A stretch of 38,528 nucleotides of DNA. It comes from Erythrobacter sp. Lineage in GTDB: Bacteria > Pseudomonadota > Alphaproteobacteria > Sphingomonadales > Sphingomonadaceae. Shown one piece after another: positions 7,010-15,294 of the stretch. Every line of letters begins with the position of its first letter. Within the stretch, counting starts at the first letter, position 1. Location: assembly GCA_002695185.1 (NCBI GenBank), contig NZOF01000068.1, positions 1 to 38,528 of the forward strand, given 5' to 3'. The notes beneath the pieces are model-generated. The model made no database searches, was not told where the DNA came from, and saw only the letters and a program-made list of their open reading frames with translations. The translations under genes and the position numbers were made by a program.

Positions 7010-9178
7010 CTAGACCGCGATCGCCACGTCGATATCCCCTTCCGTGCGGCGTACGAACACGCTGGTCGCCGGCCCCAATTGCTGGACGTCGAGATCCGCG
7101 TTGGCCTCTCCGCAGCCCAAACCGTTCATCGCCAGCCTGGCAAGAAAAGGCGGCAACTGCGGCTTTGCGAAGTGAACGGCGCTCGGCGCACAGACACTCA
7201 TCCCCAAGACAGCCTGCACCATATACATCGGGGCAGCACTGGCCCAGGCCTGCGGTGCGCAGGCAACCGGGTAGAGCGTCGGCCCCCGCCCGTGGCGGCG
7301 CCCAAATCCGCAGAAGAGCTCGGGAAACCGCTGCTGATCGAAATAGAACGTCGCTTCGAAAAGCGCGCCGAACACCTTGTTCGCGGCAGTTTGAAGTCCG
7401 TAGCGGGAAAGGCCAGCCACGATCAGGGCATTGTCGTGCGGCCAGATTGATCCGTTATGATAACTCATCGGATTGTAACGTACTTCGCGCCGCGACAGCG
7501 TCCTTATTCCCCAGCCTGAAAAACAGTCCGGCTCCAGCAGTCGGTCCGCGACGGCTTGAGCATGCTCCGGAGTGGCGATGCCCGTCAGCAACGCGTGGCC
7601 AGCGTTCGAGGAGACCACCCGGCACGGCTTCTTTTCCCCATCCAGCGCAAGGATATAGCAACCGAGTTCCGCATCGAAGAACGTCGACGCGAAACGTTCC
7701 TTGAAATCCGCTGCCTTTGCTCTCCATTCCTTCGCCGCCGCTTCATCACCCCGCGCTTGCGACAACTCGGCGAGGGAGTTCCAAGCACCATAAACATAGG
7801 CTTGCATCTCAACGAGCGCGATCGGTCCCTCGGCAAGCCTGCCGTCTGCATGGGAGATCGCATCATGGCTATCTTTCCAGCCCTGATTGCGCAGGCCATC
7901 CTGATTGCGCCGGCCATATTCAAAGAACCCGTCCCCATCGCGATCGCCCGACCGTTCGATCCAGTCCGCAGCTGCCTCGATATGAGGCCAGAGTCTCTCG
8001 ACCGTCTGCATGTCGCCGGTTCGCCGGAAATATTCTCCGGCAAGAAAAACGAACAGGGGCGTGGAATCGACACTGCCGTAATAGTGCCGGAAAGGCACCT
8101 CGCCGGTGTTGGCCATTTCGTTCAGACGGGTTTCGTGAAGGATCTTTCCCGGTTCGGCATCGGCTACTGAATCATCGGACTGGGCCTGCAATTCCGCGAG
8201 CCGAAGCAGTGTCCCCTGGGCCAGCGAAGGGTCGTACCAGAGCATTTCGAGAGCGGTGATCAGGGAATCCCGCCCGAAGAGCGTGCAATACCACGGAATT
8301 CCGGCGTAAGCTGCGGGACCCTTCGGCGTCTGGGTGGTCAGAGTGGTCACATCGGCTATGCTGCGCGCGATCATGGCATCGAACGATGTGTTCGAGGAAA
8401 AGATCGACGGGCGCCCCTCCAGAGCTTCGCGTCGTCCACGGCGCAAGGCACGATAGGCTTCGAGGTAGGCCCGCATCGGCTCCACACCGTCGTCTTCGTC
8501 AAAGCGCGCCCGCGTGTAGAACACCTTACGCTCGCCCGGTGCCAGCGTGACGTCGAAACGAACCTTGTGCGCCCCTACGAAATCGGGCTCCGGCGCGAAG
8601 GTGACCGCGGTCTGTCGCTCGATATCGTCGAGGCCGGCGTAAGTATATTCGACGCCATTTTCGCTGCAGTTAGGGGCCGCATGCGCGCCGCGACGCGGGC
8701 GGTTATCACCGCGAACCTCGAACATGTCGCGGAAATCCGCACCGAGGGTCAGCTCAATGCTGAAAGCGTGCGTGCGTTTGTCGAAATTGCGCACTGCAAG
8801 CCGTTCGAAAGCGCTACCATCATAGAGAAATTTGACCCGGCTGAAATGCAGCACGTCGGGGGGAATTTGCTGTCCTTGCCGGTTGGTGAGGCGCGGGTTG
8901 GTAAGATCGACGATCAGGGCATCGACGCGGTCGTCTAAGGCCGAACCGAGCAGCAATGGGTAAGACCCGCACAGGGTAAGCCGCCAGAAGGAAATCTGGC
9001 GCATGTCGCGGTAGTAGACGCCTTCCGGGGCCTTTTCGGTTCCGACCACATCCCCATGCGTGTCGAAAAGCGCGAAGGAATCGCCATGCTTCACCGCGCG
9101 CAATTCCTGCTCCTGAATGGAACTGGGTGACTGGATCTGATGTTCGTAGCCGGCTTCGATGGTTTCCTGCTCTGTCAA
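7010..9178 (-). CDS. amylo-alpha-1,6-glucosidase-like glycoside hydrolase
   Basis: The protein has 722 residues, typical for bacterial glycogen-debranching-type enzymes. An N-terminal beta-sandwich domain covers about residues 25-225 (HGDSFALFDTHGDV, GVYYRDMRQIS). It is followed by an (alpha/alpha)6 toroid. GIPWYCTLFGRDS (293-305) and the later NQGWKDSHDAI, MSYHNGSIWPHDNALI and PQAWASAAP are hallmarks of the amylo-1,6-glucosidase/GH15-like fold. It should hydrolyse alpha-1,6 branches or short alpha-glucans. No signal peptide is seen, so it is probably cytoplasmic. It lies 23 bases after a GT4 glycosyltransferase in the same orientation, pointing to shared synthesis and trimming of an alpha-glucan or compatible-solute glycoside. 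The exact substrate is unknown. Confidence 0.87.
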   Translation of the reverse strand: MTEQETIEAGYEHQIQSPSSIQEQELRAVKHGDSFALFDTHGDVVGTEKAPEGVYYRDMRQISFWRLTLCGSYPLLLGSALDDRVDALIVDLTNPRLTNRQGQQIPPDVLHFSRVKFLYDGSAFERLAVRNFDKRTHAFSIELTLGADFRDMFEVRGDNRPRRGAHAAPNCSENGVEYTYAGLDDIERQTAVTFAPEPDFVGAHKVRFDVTLAPGERKVFYTRARFDEDDGVEPMRAYLEAYRALRRGRREALEGRPSIFSSNTSFDAMIARSIADVTTLTTQTPKGPAAYAGIPWYCTLFGRDSLITALEMLWYDPSLAQGTLLRLAELQAQSDDSVADAEPGKILHETRLNEMANTGEVPFRHYYGSVDSTPLFVFLAGEYFRRTGDMQTVERLWPHIEAAADWIERSGDRDGDGFFEYGRRNQDGLRNQGWKDSHDAISHADGRLAEGPIALVEMQAYVYGAWNSLAELSQARGDEAAAKEWRAKAADFKERFASTFFDAELGCYILALDGEKKPCRVVSSNAGHALLTGIATPEHAQAVADRLLEPDCFSGWGIRTLSRREVRYNPMSYHNGSIWPHDNALIVAGLSRYGLQTAANKVFGALFEATFYFDQQRFPELFCGFGRRHGRGPTLYPVACAPQAWASAAPMYMVQAVLGMSVCAPSAVHFAKPQLPPFLARLAMNGLGCGEANADLDVQQLGPATSVFVRRTEGDIDVAIAV

Positions 9179-9201
9179 AATTCGAATTTCCCGTTTGAGA
9201 G

Positions 9202-10332
9202 TTACGCAGTCGTAGCGATGCCGAGACCTTTGGGCTTCCGCGCAAAGGGAGGGGCGGGAGTATGGCGCGGTATCCGTGCATCCGGCATAGCCTCACCCCC
9301 GCGAGGCTTGTCGATCAGTTCTTCGAAAAGCCGCACATAGTCACTTGCCATGCGTTGAACGGTGAACCTCTCTTCGAAATAGGACCGCACCTTGGTCCGA
9401 TCCATGCCAAGCACATCGTCGACGGCGGCAACGGCTTCGCCCATGCTGTCGACAACCCTGCCGCTAACTCCGTCTTCCATGACTTCCAGGACCGATCCAT
9501 TTCGCCAGGCGACTACCGGAGTGCCACACGACATGGCTTCGATCATGACCAGCCCGAACGGTTCGGGCCAGTCGATCGGAAACAGCAAGGCGCCGGCATT
9601 TCCAAGCAATTCGGCTTTTTGCTGTTCGTTTACTTCGCCGATGAAGCTGATCTGTTCGTGTTGCTCGACCAGCGGCCGGATCTCGCTTTCCCAGTAAGCC
9701 CGATCCACGTCATCGATTTTGGCCGCCATAATCAGCCGGCGCCCGCTGCGTACCGCGATTTCGATGGCCCGATCCGGCCTTTTTTCGGGTGAAATGCGGC
9801 CCAGAAAGACGAGATGATCGCCCCCGGTCTCGTTGTAAGGGAGCAGGTCGGCAGGCAGACCGTGATAGATATTCCCGACCCAGTTTACCGGCGGCAACGG
9901 TAGCCGCTGATTGTTCGAAATCGATACCAGCGGCACATCGCGGAACACACCGTAACAATCGTATAGCTCGGGAATATCCAGCCGCCCGTGAAGCGTCGTT
10001 ACGGTCGGCGTATCCCATGAATGGACTACGGGATAGTGAAACAGGTCGATATGAAAATGGACGACGTCGAAATCGGCCAGCCGCTGGCCCACGCGTTCGA
10101 TCATGCTGATATGATGCGGTACGAGATTGACCGCTCCGTCGACCAGTCGCAGGGCGCGCGGCGTACAGGGAACCAGTTCTGCCGAGGTCTGTGAATCGCC
10201 CGATGCGAACAGGGTGACGTCATGCCCGATGCGAACCAGTTCTTCGGTCAGGAAGTGAGCGATCCGCTCCGTTCCGCCGTAGAGTTTAGGGGGGCAACTT
10301 TCGGCCAGCGGAGCAATCTGTGCGATGCGCAT
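9202..10332 (-). CDS. GT4 family glycosyltransferase
   Basis: The protein has 376 residues when started at MRIAQIAPLAESCPP (10332), the usual opening of this group, with AAAGGG before it. An upstream in-frame ATG at 10401 adds 23 unlike residues. The GT-B fold is visible: KLYGGTERIAHFLTEEL (acceptor-side glycine loop), FLGRISPEKRPDRAIE (about 176-191) and the nucleotide-sugar E-x7-E motif EPFGLVMIE (Glu257/Glu265) followed by AMSCGTPVVA. These retaining enzymes move sugar from a nucleotide donor. It is the first gene of an operon with the debranching-type hydrolase. Donor and acceptor cannot be told from sequence. Confidence 0.87.
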   Translation of the reverse strand: MRIAQIAPLAESCPPKLYGGTERIAHFLTEELVRIGHDVTLFASGDSQTSAELVPCTPRALRLVDGAVNLVPHHISMIERVGQRLADFDVVHFHIDLFHYPVVHSWDTPTVTTLHGRLDIPELYDCYGVFRDVPLVSISNNQRLPLPPVNWVGNIYHGLPADLLPYNETGGDHLVFLGRISPEKRPDRAIEIAVRSGRRLIMAAKIDDVDRAYWESEIRPLVEQHEQISFIGEVNEQQKAELLGNAGALLFPIDWPEPFGLVMIEAMSCGTPVVAWRNGSVLEVMEDGVSGRVVDSMGEAVAAVDDVLGMDRTKVRSYFEERFTVQRMASDYVRLFEELIDKPRGGEAMPDARIPRHTPAPPFARKPKGLGIATTA

Positions 10333-10551
10333 CGGAACCCTTTCATCAGCGGATAACCCATCAACGCTCGCAGAGTGAAAAGGCTCTTGGGTATCGAACA
10401 ATTATCGCGACGAGCGGGTGCGCCTTTGAGGCCAACTGCGTGGAGGGCTCTTTCTTTGAAGGGAGCAGCCTTTGCGATGGCAGCGCGATCGGCCTCTATG
10501 GGTAAATGAGCCCTCTGCCAGCGCGCGTTGCGAGGCGCGGCTTGCTGCGTG

Positions 10552-11736
10552 TCATTTCCGGAACAGATCGGGATATGTCCACGCCCAGGGATAGCGATTG
10601 TCGCCCAGCACCATGGTGACGATGGCAGGATAGATCAGTTCGGCGCGCACATCATTGCCCAGAAGCACGAAGCAACGCTTGTTCGCCTCGTCGCACTGGG
10701 CGATGTTGCCGGTCCATTCGTTGTGGCCGCCCTTGGCGAAGAAGCGCCCCGAAGGACCTTCCCACGTATCGACACCCAGCCCGCCGGCGAGGTGTACTTC
10801 CGGACCGATAGGGTCGTAGGTATCGAGCACCTCGATCGTGGGGAATTTCGATTTCGTGCTGATCGGCACTTCGGGGCGCGTCCATTCAGCGCGCATTTTC
10901 GGCGAGAGTCCCTCGCCCATCAGCATTCCGCGCCACATGCTGGCCTGATCGGCGATGGTCGTGTCCATCGAACCCGAAGCGCTCACATTGCTGCGCGCGT
11001 CGTGCTCGACGAAGCTGCCGTCGAATTTGTAGCCATCCGCCAGGTGGCTGGCGAAGTCCTCGCGCCATTGCATGCTGGTATTGGGCATTCCGAAGCGGTC
11101 GAAGATGCGGCGTTGCATCTCGTCCTTCACGTTGAGGCCCAGCCCTTCCTCCAGCACGAATTGCAGCAGGTAGAAGCCTTCGCCCGAATAGGCATAAGCG
11201 GCGCCCGGCGTGAAGTGGAACGACATGTCGTGGTCGGGCTCGAACCAGCGCAGGTTTGCAAGGCCCGAGCTATGGGTCAGCAACATACGCGGTGTGAGCA
11301 GGCGCCAGTCCTCATCCCCTTCGAGCGACGACCAATCCCAATCATCATTGCTATATTCGGGTAGCGGCTTGGCCAAATATTCGCTGATCGGCGTGTCGAG
11401 ACCGATCCTGCCTTCATCGACCAGTTGCAGCACCATATAGGTGAACGCTGCCTTGGTGATCGATGCGGCATACATGATCGTATCGGTTTCGAGCGGCGCC
11501 TGCTTTTCGACATTGGCATGGCCGAAGGCGCGGACATGGCGGATCTCGTCGCCATCGATGATCGCGATTGCCATCCCCTTGACGTCATTGGCCGCCATCA
11601 ATTCCTCGATCCGCGTGTCGAGGGCATCGTAATCGTCAGTGACGGCACTCGTCTGAGCACTCGCGACAGGAGCGGTGAGGGCGTTGGGCGCGCAGGCCGC
11701 GAGCAGGGTAGCGGCGAGAAGGGGCAGCGTTTTCAT
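10552..11736 (-). CDS. lipoprotein serine hydrolase (class C beta-lactamase family)
   Basis: The protein has 394 residues. The N-terminus MKTLPLLAATLLAAC is a lipoprotein signal with lipidation at Cys15. The beta-lactamase/D-Ala-D-Ala peptidase fold is marked by S-x-x-K as SITK (Ser92-Lys95), the Tyr box AYSGEG (Tyr183) and the HxG-like KGGHNEW near the C-terminus. All three boxes are intact, unlike the related gene at 3346-4463. TAGGAGAA precedes the ATG. It lies 93 bases downstream of the membrane XRE regulator on the same strand, so regulator and enzyme may form a unit acting on the cell wall, beta-lactams or esters. The substrate is unknown. Confidence 0.88.
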   Translation of the reverse strand: MKTLPLLAATLLAACAPNALTAPVASAQTSAVTDDYDALDTRIEELMAANDVKGMAIAIIDGDEIRHVRAFGHANVEKQAPLETDTIMYAASITKAAFTYMVLQLVDEGRIGLDTPISEYLAKPLPEYSNDDWDWSSLEGDEDWRLLTPRMLLTHSSGLANLRWFEPDHDMSFHFTPGAAYAYSGEGFYLLQFVLEEGLGLNVKDEMQRRIFDRFGMPNTSMQWREDFASHLADGYKFDGSFVEHDARSNVSASGSMDTTIADQASMWRGMLMGEGLSPKMRAEWTRPEVPISTKSKFPTIEVLDTYDPIGPEVHLAGGLGVDTWEGPSGRFFAKGGHNEWTGNIAQCDEANKRCFVLLGNDVRAELIYPAIVTMVLGDNRYPWAWTYPDLFRK

Positions 11737-11829
11737 GGTATTCTCCTATTAACGGGGACGAGCGAAAGGATTGCGCTAGAGGCGCGGAAGTAGGTGTGTG
11801 AGTTTCCGGATAATCAGTGCGTCAGCAGG

Positions 11830-12480
11830 TCATCGCCATCGCCAGGCGACGAAGAAGCAGCCTAGCCCGCCGATGATCAGCGCGATCCCTGGGATGAGCG
11901 CCCAGCGGTAAGGCGGCGGCTTCACGATCACGTCGCTGGCGACCAGATTCCACACGCGTTTGCCGCCTGCCACCTGTTCGGTGAACACCGGCCCGCGCAT
12001 CTGGGTGAGGAACAGGGTCTGCTCATCCTCACCCGGCGCGCCCGGCGGGATTTCGGTATCCGACGGGGCATTGGCGGCGATCACGCCGGTAGACTGATAG
12101 GTATACTGAGTGAGCATGCGCGCAGGTTCGAGCTGAGAGAAGCCGAGGAAGCCGCCGCCGATCATCAGCGCGGCGAGGCCTGCGATCAATATCCGGCGCG
12201 GCGTTTCGATATCGGCCTGCGAGCGCTGGAGGAGCAGATCGCGCAGCGCATCGATCTCGCGCAGCCGGTCGAGCTCGGCAGGGAACAGCACGCCGGCCAT
12301 CTCCTCCGCATCGATACGGTAAGCCTCGACCAGCCGCGCATAGATATCGCCCGACGGGATCGACTTGTTGTTCTCCAGCTTGGACAGATAGCTCTGCTCG
12401 ATCTTCGCACGGGATGCAGCTTGCGGCTGTGTCCAGCCGCGCTCCGCCCGTTTCTGCCTCAGATAGTCGCCGAATTTCAT
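11830..12480 (-). CDS. membrane-anchored XRE-family transcriptional regulator
   Basis: The protein has 216 residues in an uncommon arrangement. A cytoplasmic helix-turn-helix XRE domain (about 5-62, with WTQPQAASRAKIEQSYLSKLEN) is followed by a helical linker and a first membrane segment (about 96-115). An approximately 75-residue stretch, predicted outside the cytoplasm, comes next, then a second membrane segment (about 193-213) and a short WRWR end. This resembles one-component membrane sensors that bind DNA while detecting an envelope signal. AAAGGG lies just before the ATG. The gene precedes a lipoprotein serine hydrolase by 93 bases. Its own upstream DNA carries phased GAATA repeats and a CCCTGTAAA dyad. 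The signal sensed is unknown. Confidence 0.83.
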   Translation of the reverse strand: MKFGDYLRQKRAERGWTQPQAASRAKIEQSYLSKLENNKSIPSGDIYARLVEAYRIDAEEMAGVLFPAELDRLREIDALRDLLLQRSQADIETPRRILIAGLAALMIGGGFLGFSQLEPARMLTQYTYQSTGVIAANAPSDTEIPPGAPGEDEQTLFLTQMRGPVFTEQVAGGKRVWNLVASDVIVKPPPYRWALIPGIALIIGGLGCFFVAWRWR

Positions 12481-12520
12481 ATCCGCCCTTTCCGCTTTCG
12501 ATAGCTGTATTCACGGGGAG

Positions 12521-12565
12521 GAATGGCACGAATACAAGCGGAATATTCGGGAATAATGGGGAATA
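12521..12565. repeat. helically phased GAATA repeats upstream of the XRE gene
   Basis: GAATG/GAATA pentamers begin at 12521, 12530, 12541, 12551 and 12561, spaced 9, 11, 10 and 10 bases. The last three are near-identical 10-mers (GAATAnnnGG or GAATAnTCGG). An inverted copy GTATTC lies at 12507-12512. They occupy 41-85 bases before the XRE start codon and put each copy on the same face of the helix, as expected for cooperative regulator binding. The function is inferred. Confidence 0.55.
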
Positions 12566-12576
12566 GTCGGCGCGGG

Positions 12577-12604
12577 CCCTGTAAAACCTGCGCCATTTAC
12601 AGGG
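12577..12604. promoter_or_regulatory. perfect 9-bp dyad, candidate operator or hairpin
   Basis: CCCTGTAAA (12577-12585) and TTTACAGGG (12596-12604) are perfect reverse complements separated by 10 bases. The dyad lies 97-124 bases before the XRE start. There is no T run, so an intrinsic terminator is less likely than a protein-binding site. Confidence 0.45.
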
Positions 12605-12822
12605 TTTGGACAGCCAGTAACTGATTGGTGCCTGCTTCTATACTCTTGTCTTTGGACACTCTCCCCTTGCGCGTCGTACGCCGCCACGCCAGTTCGCGGG
12701 CATAGCTTCGCTGGCCGCTTCGCCCATGCCAGCGACGACTTCGAAGCCGAGGATAGTCCGTACCCCAGCATCCGTGCATTCGCGACTTGCCTGCAACGCC
12801 TCCGTCGCTAAGACACCGCCGC
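12605..12822. other. non-coding stretch, possible decayed sequence
   Basis: No convincing gene was found in about 220 bases between the dyad and the monooxygenase fragment. Short minus-strand reading frames contain phrases with coding-like composition (for example ALQASRECTDAG) but no start signal and no recognised family. GCTGGC (12710-12715) and GCCAGC (12728-12733) form a small inverted repeat. It could be a remnant or an interspersed repeat. Confidence 0.3.
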
Positions 12823-13360
12823 ATGACGGGGCGTTCGATTGCGATTGCGGGATGTGGTCCATGCGGATTGGCCACTGCATTACTGCTCGCGCGGGCAGGC
12901 GATCGCGTGGTGGTGTTCGAGCGTTTTACGGAGCCTCAGCCGATCGGCTCGGGCTTGATGATCCAGCCCACGGGGCTTGCCGTGCTGCACCGGCTTGGCC
13001 TCGCCGACCGGATCATGGAGGAAGGCGCGCGGATAAACCGGCTGCATGGCATGGCCGCAAACCGCGTGGTTCTCTCGGTCGGCTATGATGCGCTGAAGGC
13101 GCGGCCCGCCATGTTCGGCATCGGCATCCACCGTGCCAGCCTGTTCGCCGCACTTTACGATGCGCTGCAGGCCGAAGGCATTGCACTGCGCACCGCTCTT
13201 CACCCCGGTCTATCAGTCCGACAGCCGGGTGCTGCCTTTCATCCGCGATCGGCTGGTCGGCCCCCTGTCGCGCCTGTGGCCAGCCAACAAGATCCAGGCG
13301 GCGATGGTCGCCGGGCTGGTAGCCAATCCCCTGCCGCCGCTAGAGTTAGACAGTCGATAG
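12823..13360 (+). pseudogene. FAD-dependent monooxygenase remnant with internal deletion
   Basis: The ATG at 12823 starts a standard FAD-monooxygenase N-terminus: SIAIAGCGPCGLATALLLAR (GxGxxG dinucleotide fold) and VVVFER, then GSGLMIQPTGLAVLHRLGL and the conserved IHRASL. Homology-like sequence stops near residue 125 (EGIALRTAL, about 13200). In another frame from about 13200 the text resembles the family C-terminus (SRVLPFIRDRLVGPL, ending LPPLELDSR at a TAG at 13358-13360). The middle, including the usual GD substrate/FAD segment, is missing. A normal member has about 380-400 residues, so roughly 600-700 bases appear to have been deleted with a frame change. The gene should be non-functional. 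Confidence 0.8.
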
Positions 13361-13554
13361 GGGTTGCGGTGACCCTACACTCGGCTCGCCTGTAGCATAG
13401 ATATCGGGCTGCCGTCTCCGGAACCAGACTTTCCCCAAGGGTCCAAGGCTACACATCGATCGCTGCTCATAATCCCGGCGGACACCAAATTGTTTCTTTT
13501 AAAACTTTGAGTAAAAGGATGGTGTAGACTATTAATCGCAATAGGATTCTGTGA

Positions 13555-14637
13555 ATGAATTTTCGAAAGCGAAAGGGAGCGGCAGTTCGATTTATAGCCT
13601 CCGTAGTAACGGTCTACACTCTGCTCACAGCTTTCATTACGCCATTGGCCGCACAGTCAGCGGCGAACGAAAAGGCCGAATTTCCCTCCGACGGCGAAGA
13701 TATCGTTGTAAGTCCTGACCAGCTGTTCCTTAGCGGTGACAATATCATCAAGGTCAAACTCGCCCGACGCACGCTGCGTCTGGAAGTTGATCCGGGCCAT
13801 AGCGGTCCCCCGATTATCAACCCGAACATTGTGCGTGAGCTTCAAATTCGCGGAAATATCGACCTATATTTGGGGTTTGGACAGAATCTCGAAGTGCCTT
13901 TGGCAACTGCTTGGAAGACGATCGATTTCGGATACAGAAAAAAGAAACTGCGAATTGCTTGGGGTGCAGATGACAGTTCTAAGGTGGCCGATGGGGTTAT
14001 CGGTCTTTACGATCTCCCTCACCGCCGCGTCACTTTCGAACTGCACCCGCCCACTGGATCGGATACAGAGCAGCACTTCGATTTGACGCTGCATACGCTG
14101 AGGCAGTTTTCAAGGCTGGGTACGATAATCCCCATCGCCGAGAAGTCTCTATTTGCGCAATTCACCTTCAAGAACAGAAAAAGCTATGTTTCTGCGCCGA
14201 CCGGCACCTTTCTCGCAACACATCGAGAGGGCGGATTTCTTCCGGATACTGACGGCTTCGTCGAAGTTATGCTCGGCGTTCGCCGCCCAACGCGGGATAT
14301 ACAGCTGGCGATGCCTCTCAGTTTTGCAGGGCTGCATATCGACCGGTTCGCGGTTAGACTCAATGACCACGGTAGCTCTCGGAAAGTGGGCGAGATCAAA
14401 CCCGGCGACCGCTATTTCGACGAGGAGTTGATAGTTGTGAGCCGGCGAAAACGACAAGGAAGGGCCGACCGGCTAACGCGTATAGGAAGGGACGAGTTCG
14501 ATCACTGTTCGACGCTCATTTATGATTTGAAAGCCATGAAAGGAACACTTGCGTGCACCGCTGCGGACGGTGAAACAGGCTTCCAAATTTCTGGACCTCA
14601 CGAAGAACCGGCTTTCGATACCCTACCGCCACGCTAG
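13555..14637 (+). CDS. secreted protein with retropepsin-like signature, uncharacterised
   Basis: The protein has 360 residues and is not a family I can name with certainty. A basic start MNFRKRKGAAVR and hydrophobic segment end at LAAQ, a likely signal peptide (about 1-34). Residues 63-100 (IIKVKLARRTLRLEVDPGHS, then PIINPNIVRELQIRG) resemble the start of a retropepsin/aspartyl-protease-like domain, with D79-P-G-H-S replacing the usual D-T-G-A-S. ADGVIGLYDLP (145-155) matches the later DGILG-type strand. A second, unclear domain (about 170-360) ends with one cysteine pair (DHCSTL, LACTA). The gene and its upstream 200 bases are more AT-rich and use AGA, ATA and GGA codons more than their neighbours, suggesting transfer or weak constraint. 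It is flanked by a pseudogene and a convergent rib operon. Confidence 0.6.
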   Translation: MNFRKRKGAAVRFIASVVTVYTLLTAFITPLAAQSAANEKAEFPSDGEDIVVSPDQLFLSGDNIIKVKLARRTLRLEVDPGHSGPPIINPNIVRELQIRGNIDLYLGFGQNLEVPLATAWKTIDFGYRKKKLRIAWGADDSSKVADGVIGLYDLPHRRVTFELHPPTGSDTEQHFDLTLHTLRQFSRLGTIIPIAEKSLFAQFTFKNRKSYVSAPTGTFLATHREGGFLPDTDGFVEVMLGVRRPTRDIQLAMPLSFAGLHIDRFAVRLNDHGSSRKVGEIKPGDRYFDEELIVVSRRKRQGRADRLTRIGRDEFDHCSTLIYDLKAMKGTLACTAADGETGFQISGPHEEPAFDTLPPR

Positions 14638-14675
14638 ACCCATTTTGCGAAAATGGGCGATGCGCTTGGCATGCC

Positions 14676-15293
14676 TTACCCCGCCAGTCCCTGCATCCGT
14701 TTCAAATAACGCGCCAGCACGTCGATCTCCAGATTGACCTTGGCGTCTTCTTCCAGCGTGCCCAGCGTCGTCACTTCGGCGGTGTGGGGGATGATGTTGA
14801 GGGCGAAGTCGCAGGTGCCGTCTTCGCGGTCGTGCACTTCGTTGACGGTCAGCGATACGCCGTCGACCGTGATCGATCCTTTTTCGGCCACGAAGGGCGC
14901 GAATTCGCGGGGGATGCGGATGGCGAGGTGCCAGCTGCCGCCCTTTTCCTGTTTCGTCACCACTTCGCCGACTGTGTCGACATGGCCGGTGACGAGGTGG
15001 CCGCCCAGTTCGTCGCCCAGCCGCAGCGCGGGTTCGAGGTTCAGCTTGCGGCCCGTCTCCCACATGCCGGGCACGGTGCGGGCCACGGTTTCGCCCGACA
15101 CGTCGAAGCCGATGCGCGCATCGCCCTTGGTCCCGGCCAGCGTCACCACGGTCAGGCACACGCCCGAACAGGCGATGGACGCGCCGATATCGATGCCTTC
15201 GGGATCGAAGGGGCAGGCGACGGTGACATGCGTGTCGCCGCGCTGTTCGACGCTGTCGATGGTGCCGATGGCGGTGACGATACCGGTGAACAT
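14676..15293 (-). CDS. ribE: riboflavin synthase alpha subunit
   Basis: The protein has 205 residues. The start at MFTGIVTAIG is the invariant opening of the family; an earlier in-frame ATG at 15437 lies inside ribD. The enzyme dismutates two 6,7-dimethyl-8-ribityllumazines to riboflavin plus a pyrimidinedione, the last step of riboflavin synthesis, as a homotrimer. Two lumazine-binding repeats are visible (about 1-97 and 98-195), with ACSGVCLTV in the first and KGSITVDGVSLTVNEV in the second. It begins one base after the ribD stop, implying translational coupling, and is the last gene of a six-gene minus-strand operon. Confidence 0.95.
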   Translation of the reverse strand: MFTGIVTAIGTIDSVEQRGDTHVTVACPFDPEGIDIGASIACSGVCLTVVTLAGTKGDARIGFDVSGETVARTVPGMWETGRKLNLEPALRLGDELGGHLVTGHVDTVGEVVTKQEKGGSWHLAIRIPREFAPFVAEKGSITVDGVSLTVNEVHDREDGTCDFALNIIPHTAEVTTLGTLEEDAKVNLEIDVLARYLKRMQGLAG

Positions 15294-15294
15294 G

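Noticed and set aside
12597..12880. Two short minus-strand frames over the start of the monooxygenase remnant
   Set aside because: No start signals and they overlap the well-supported FAD-binding N-terminus on the other strand.
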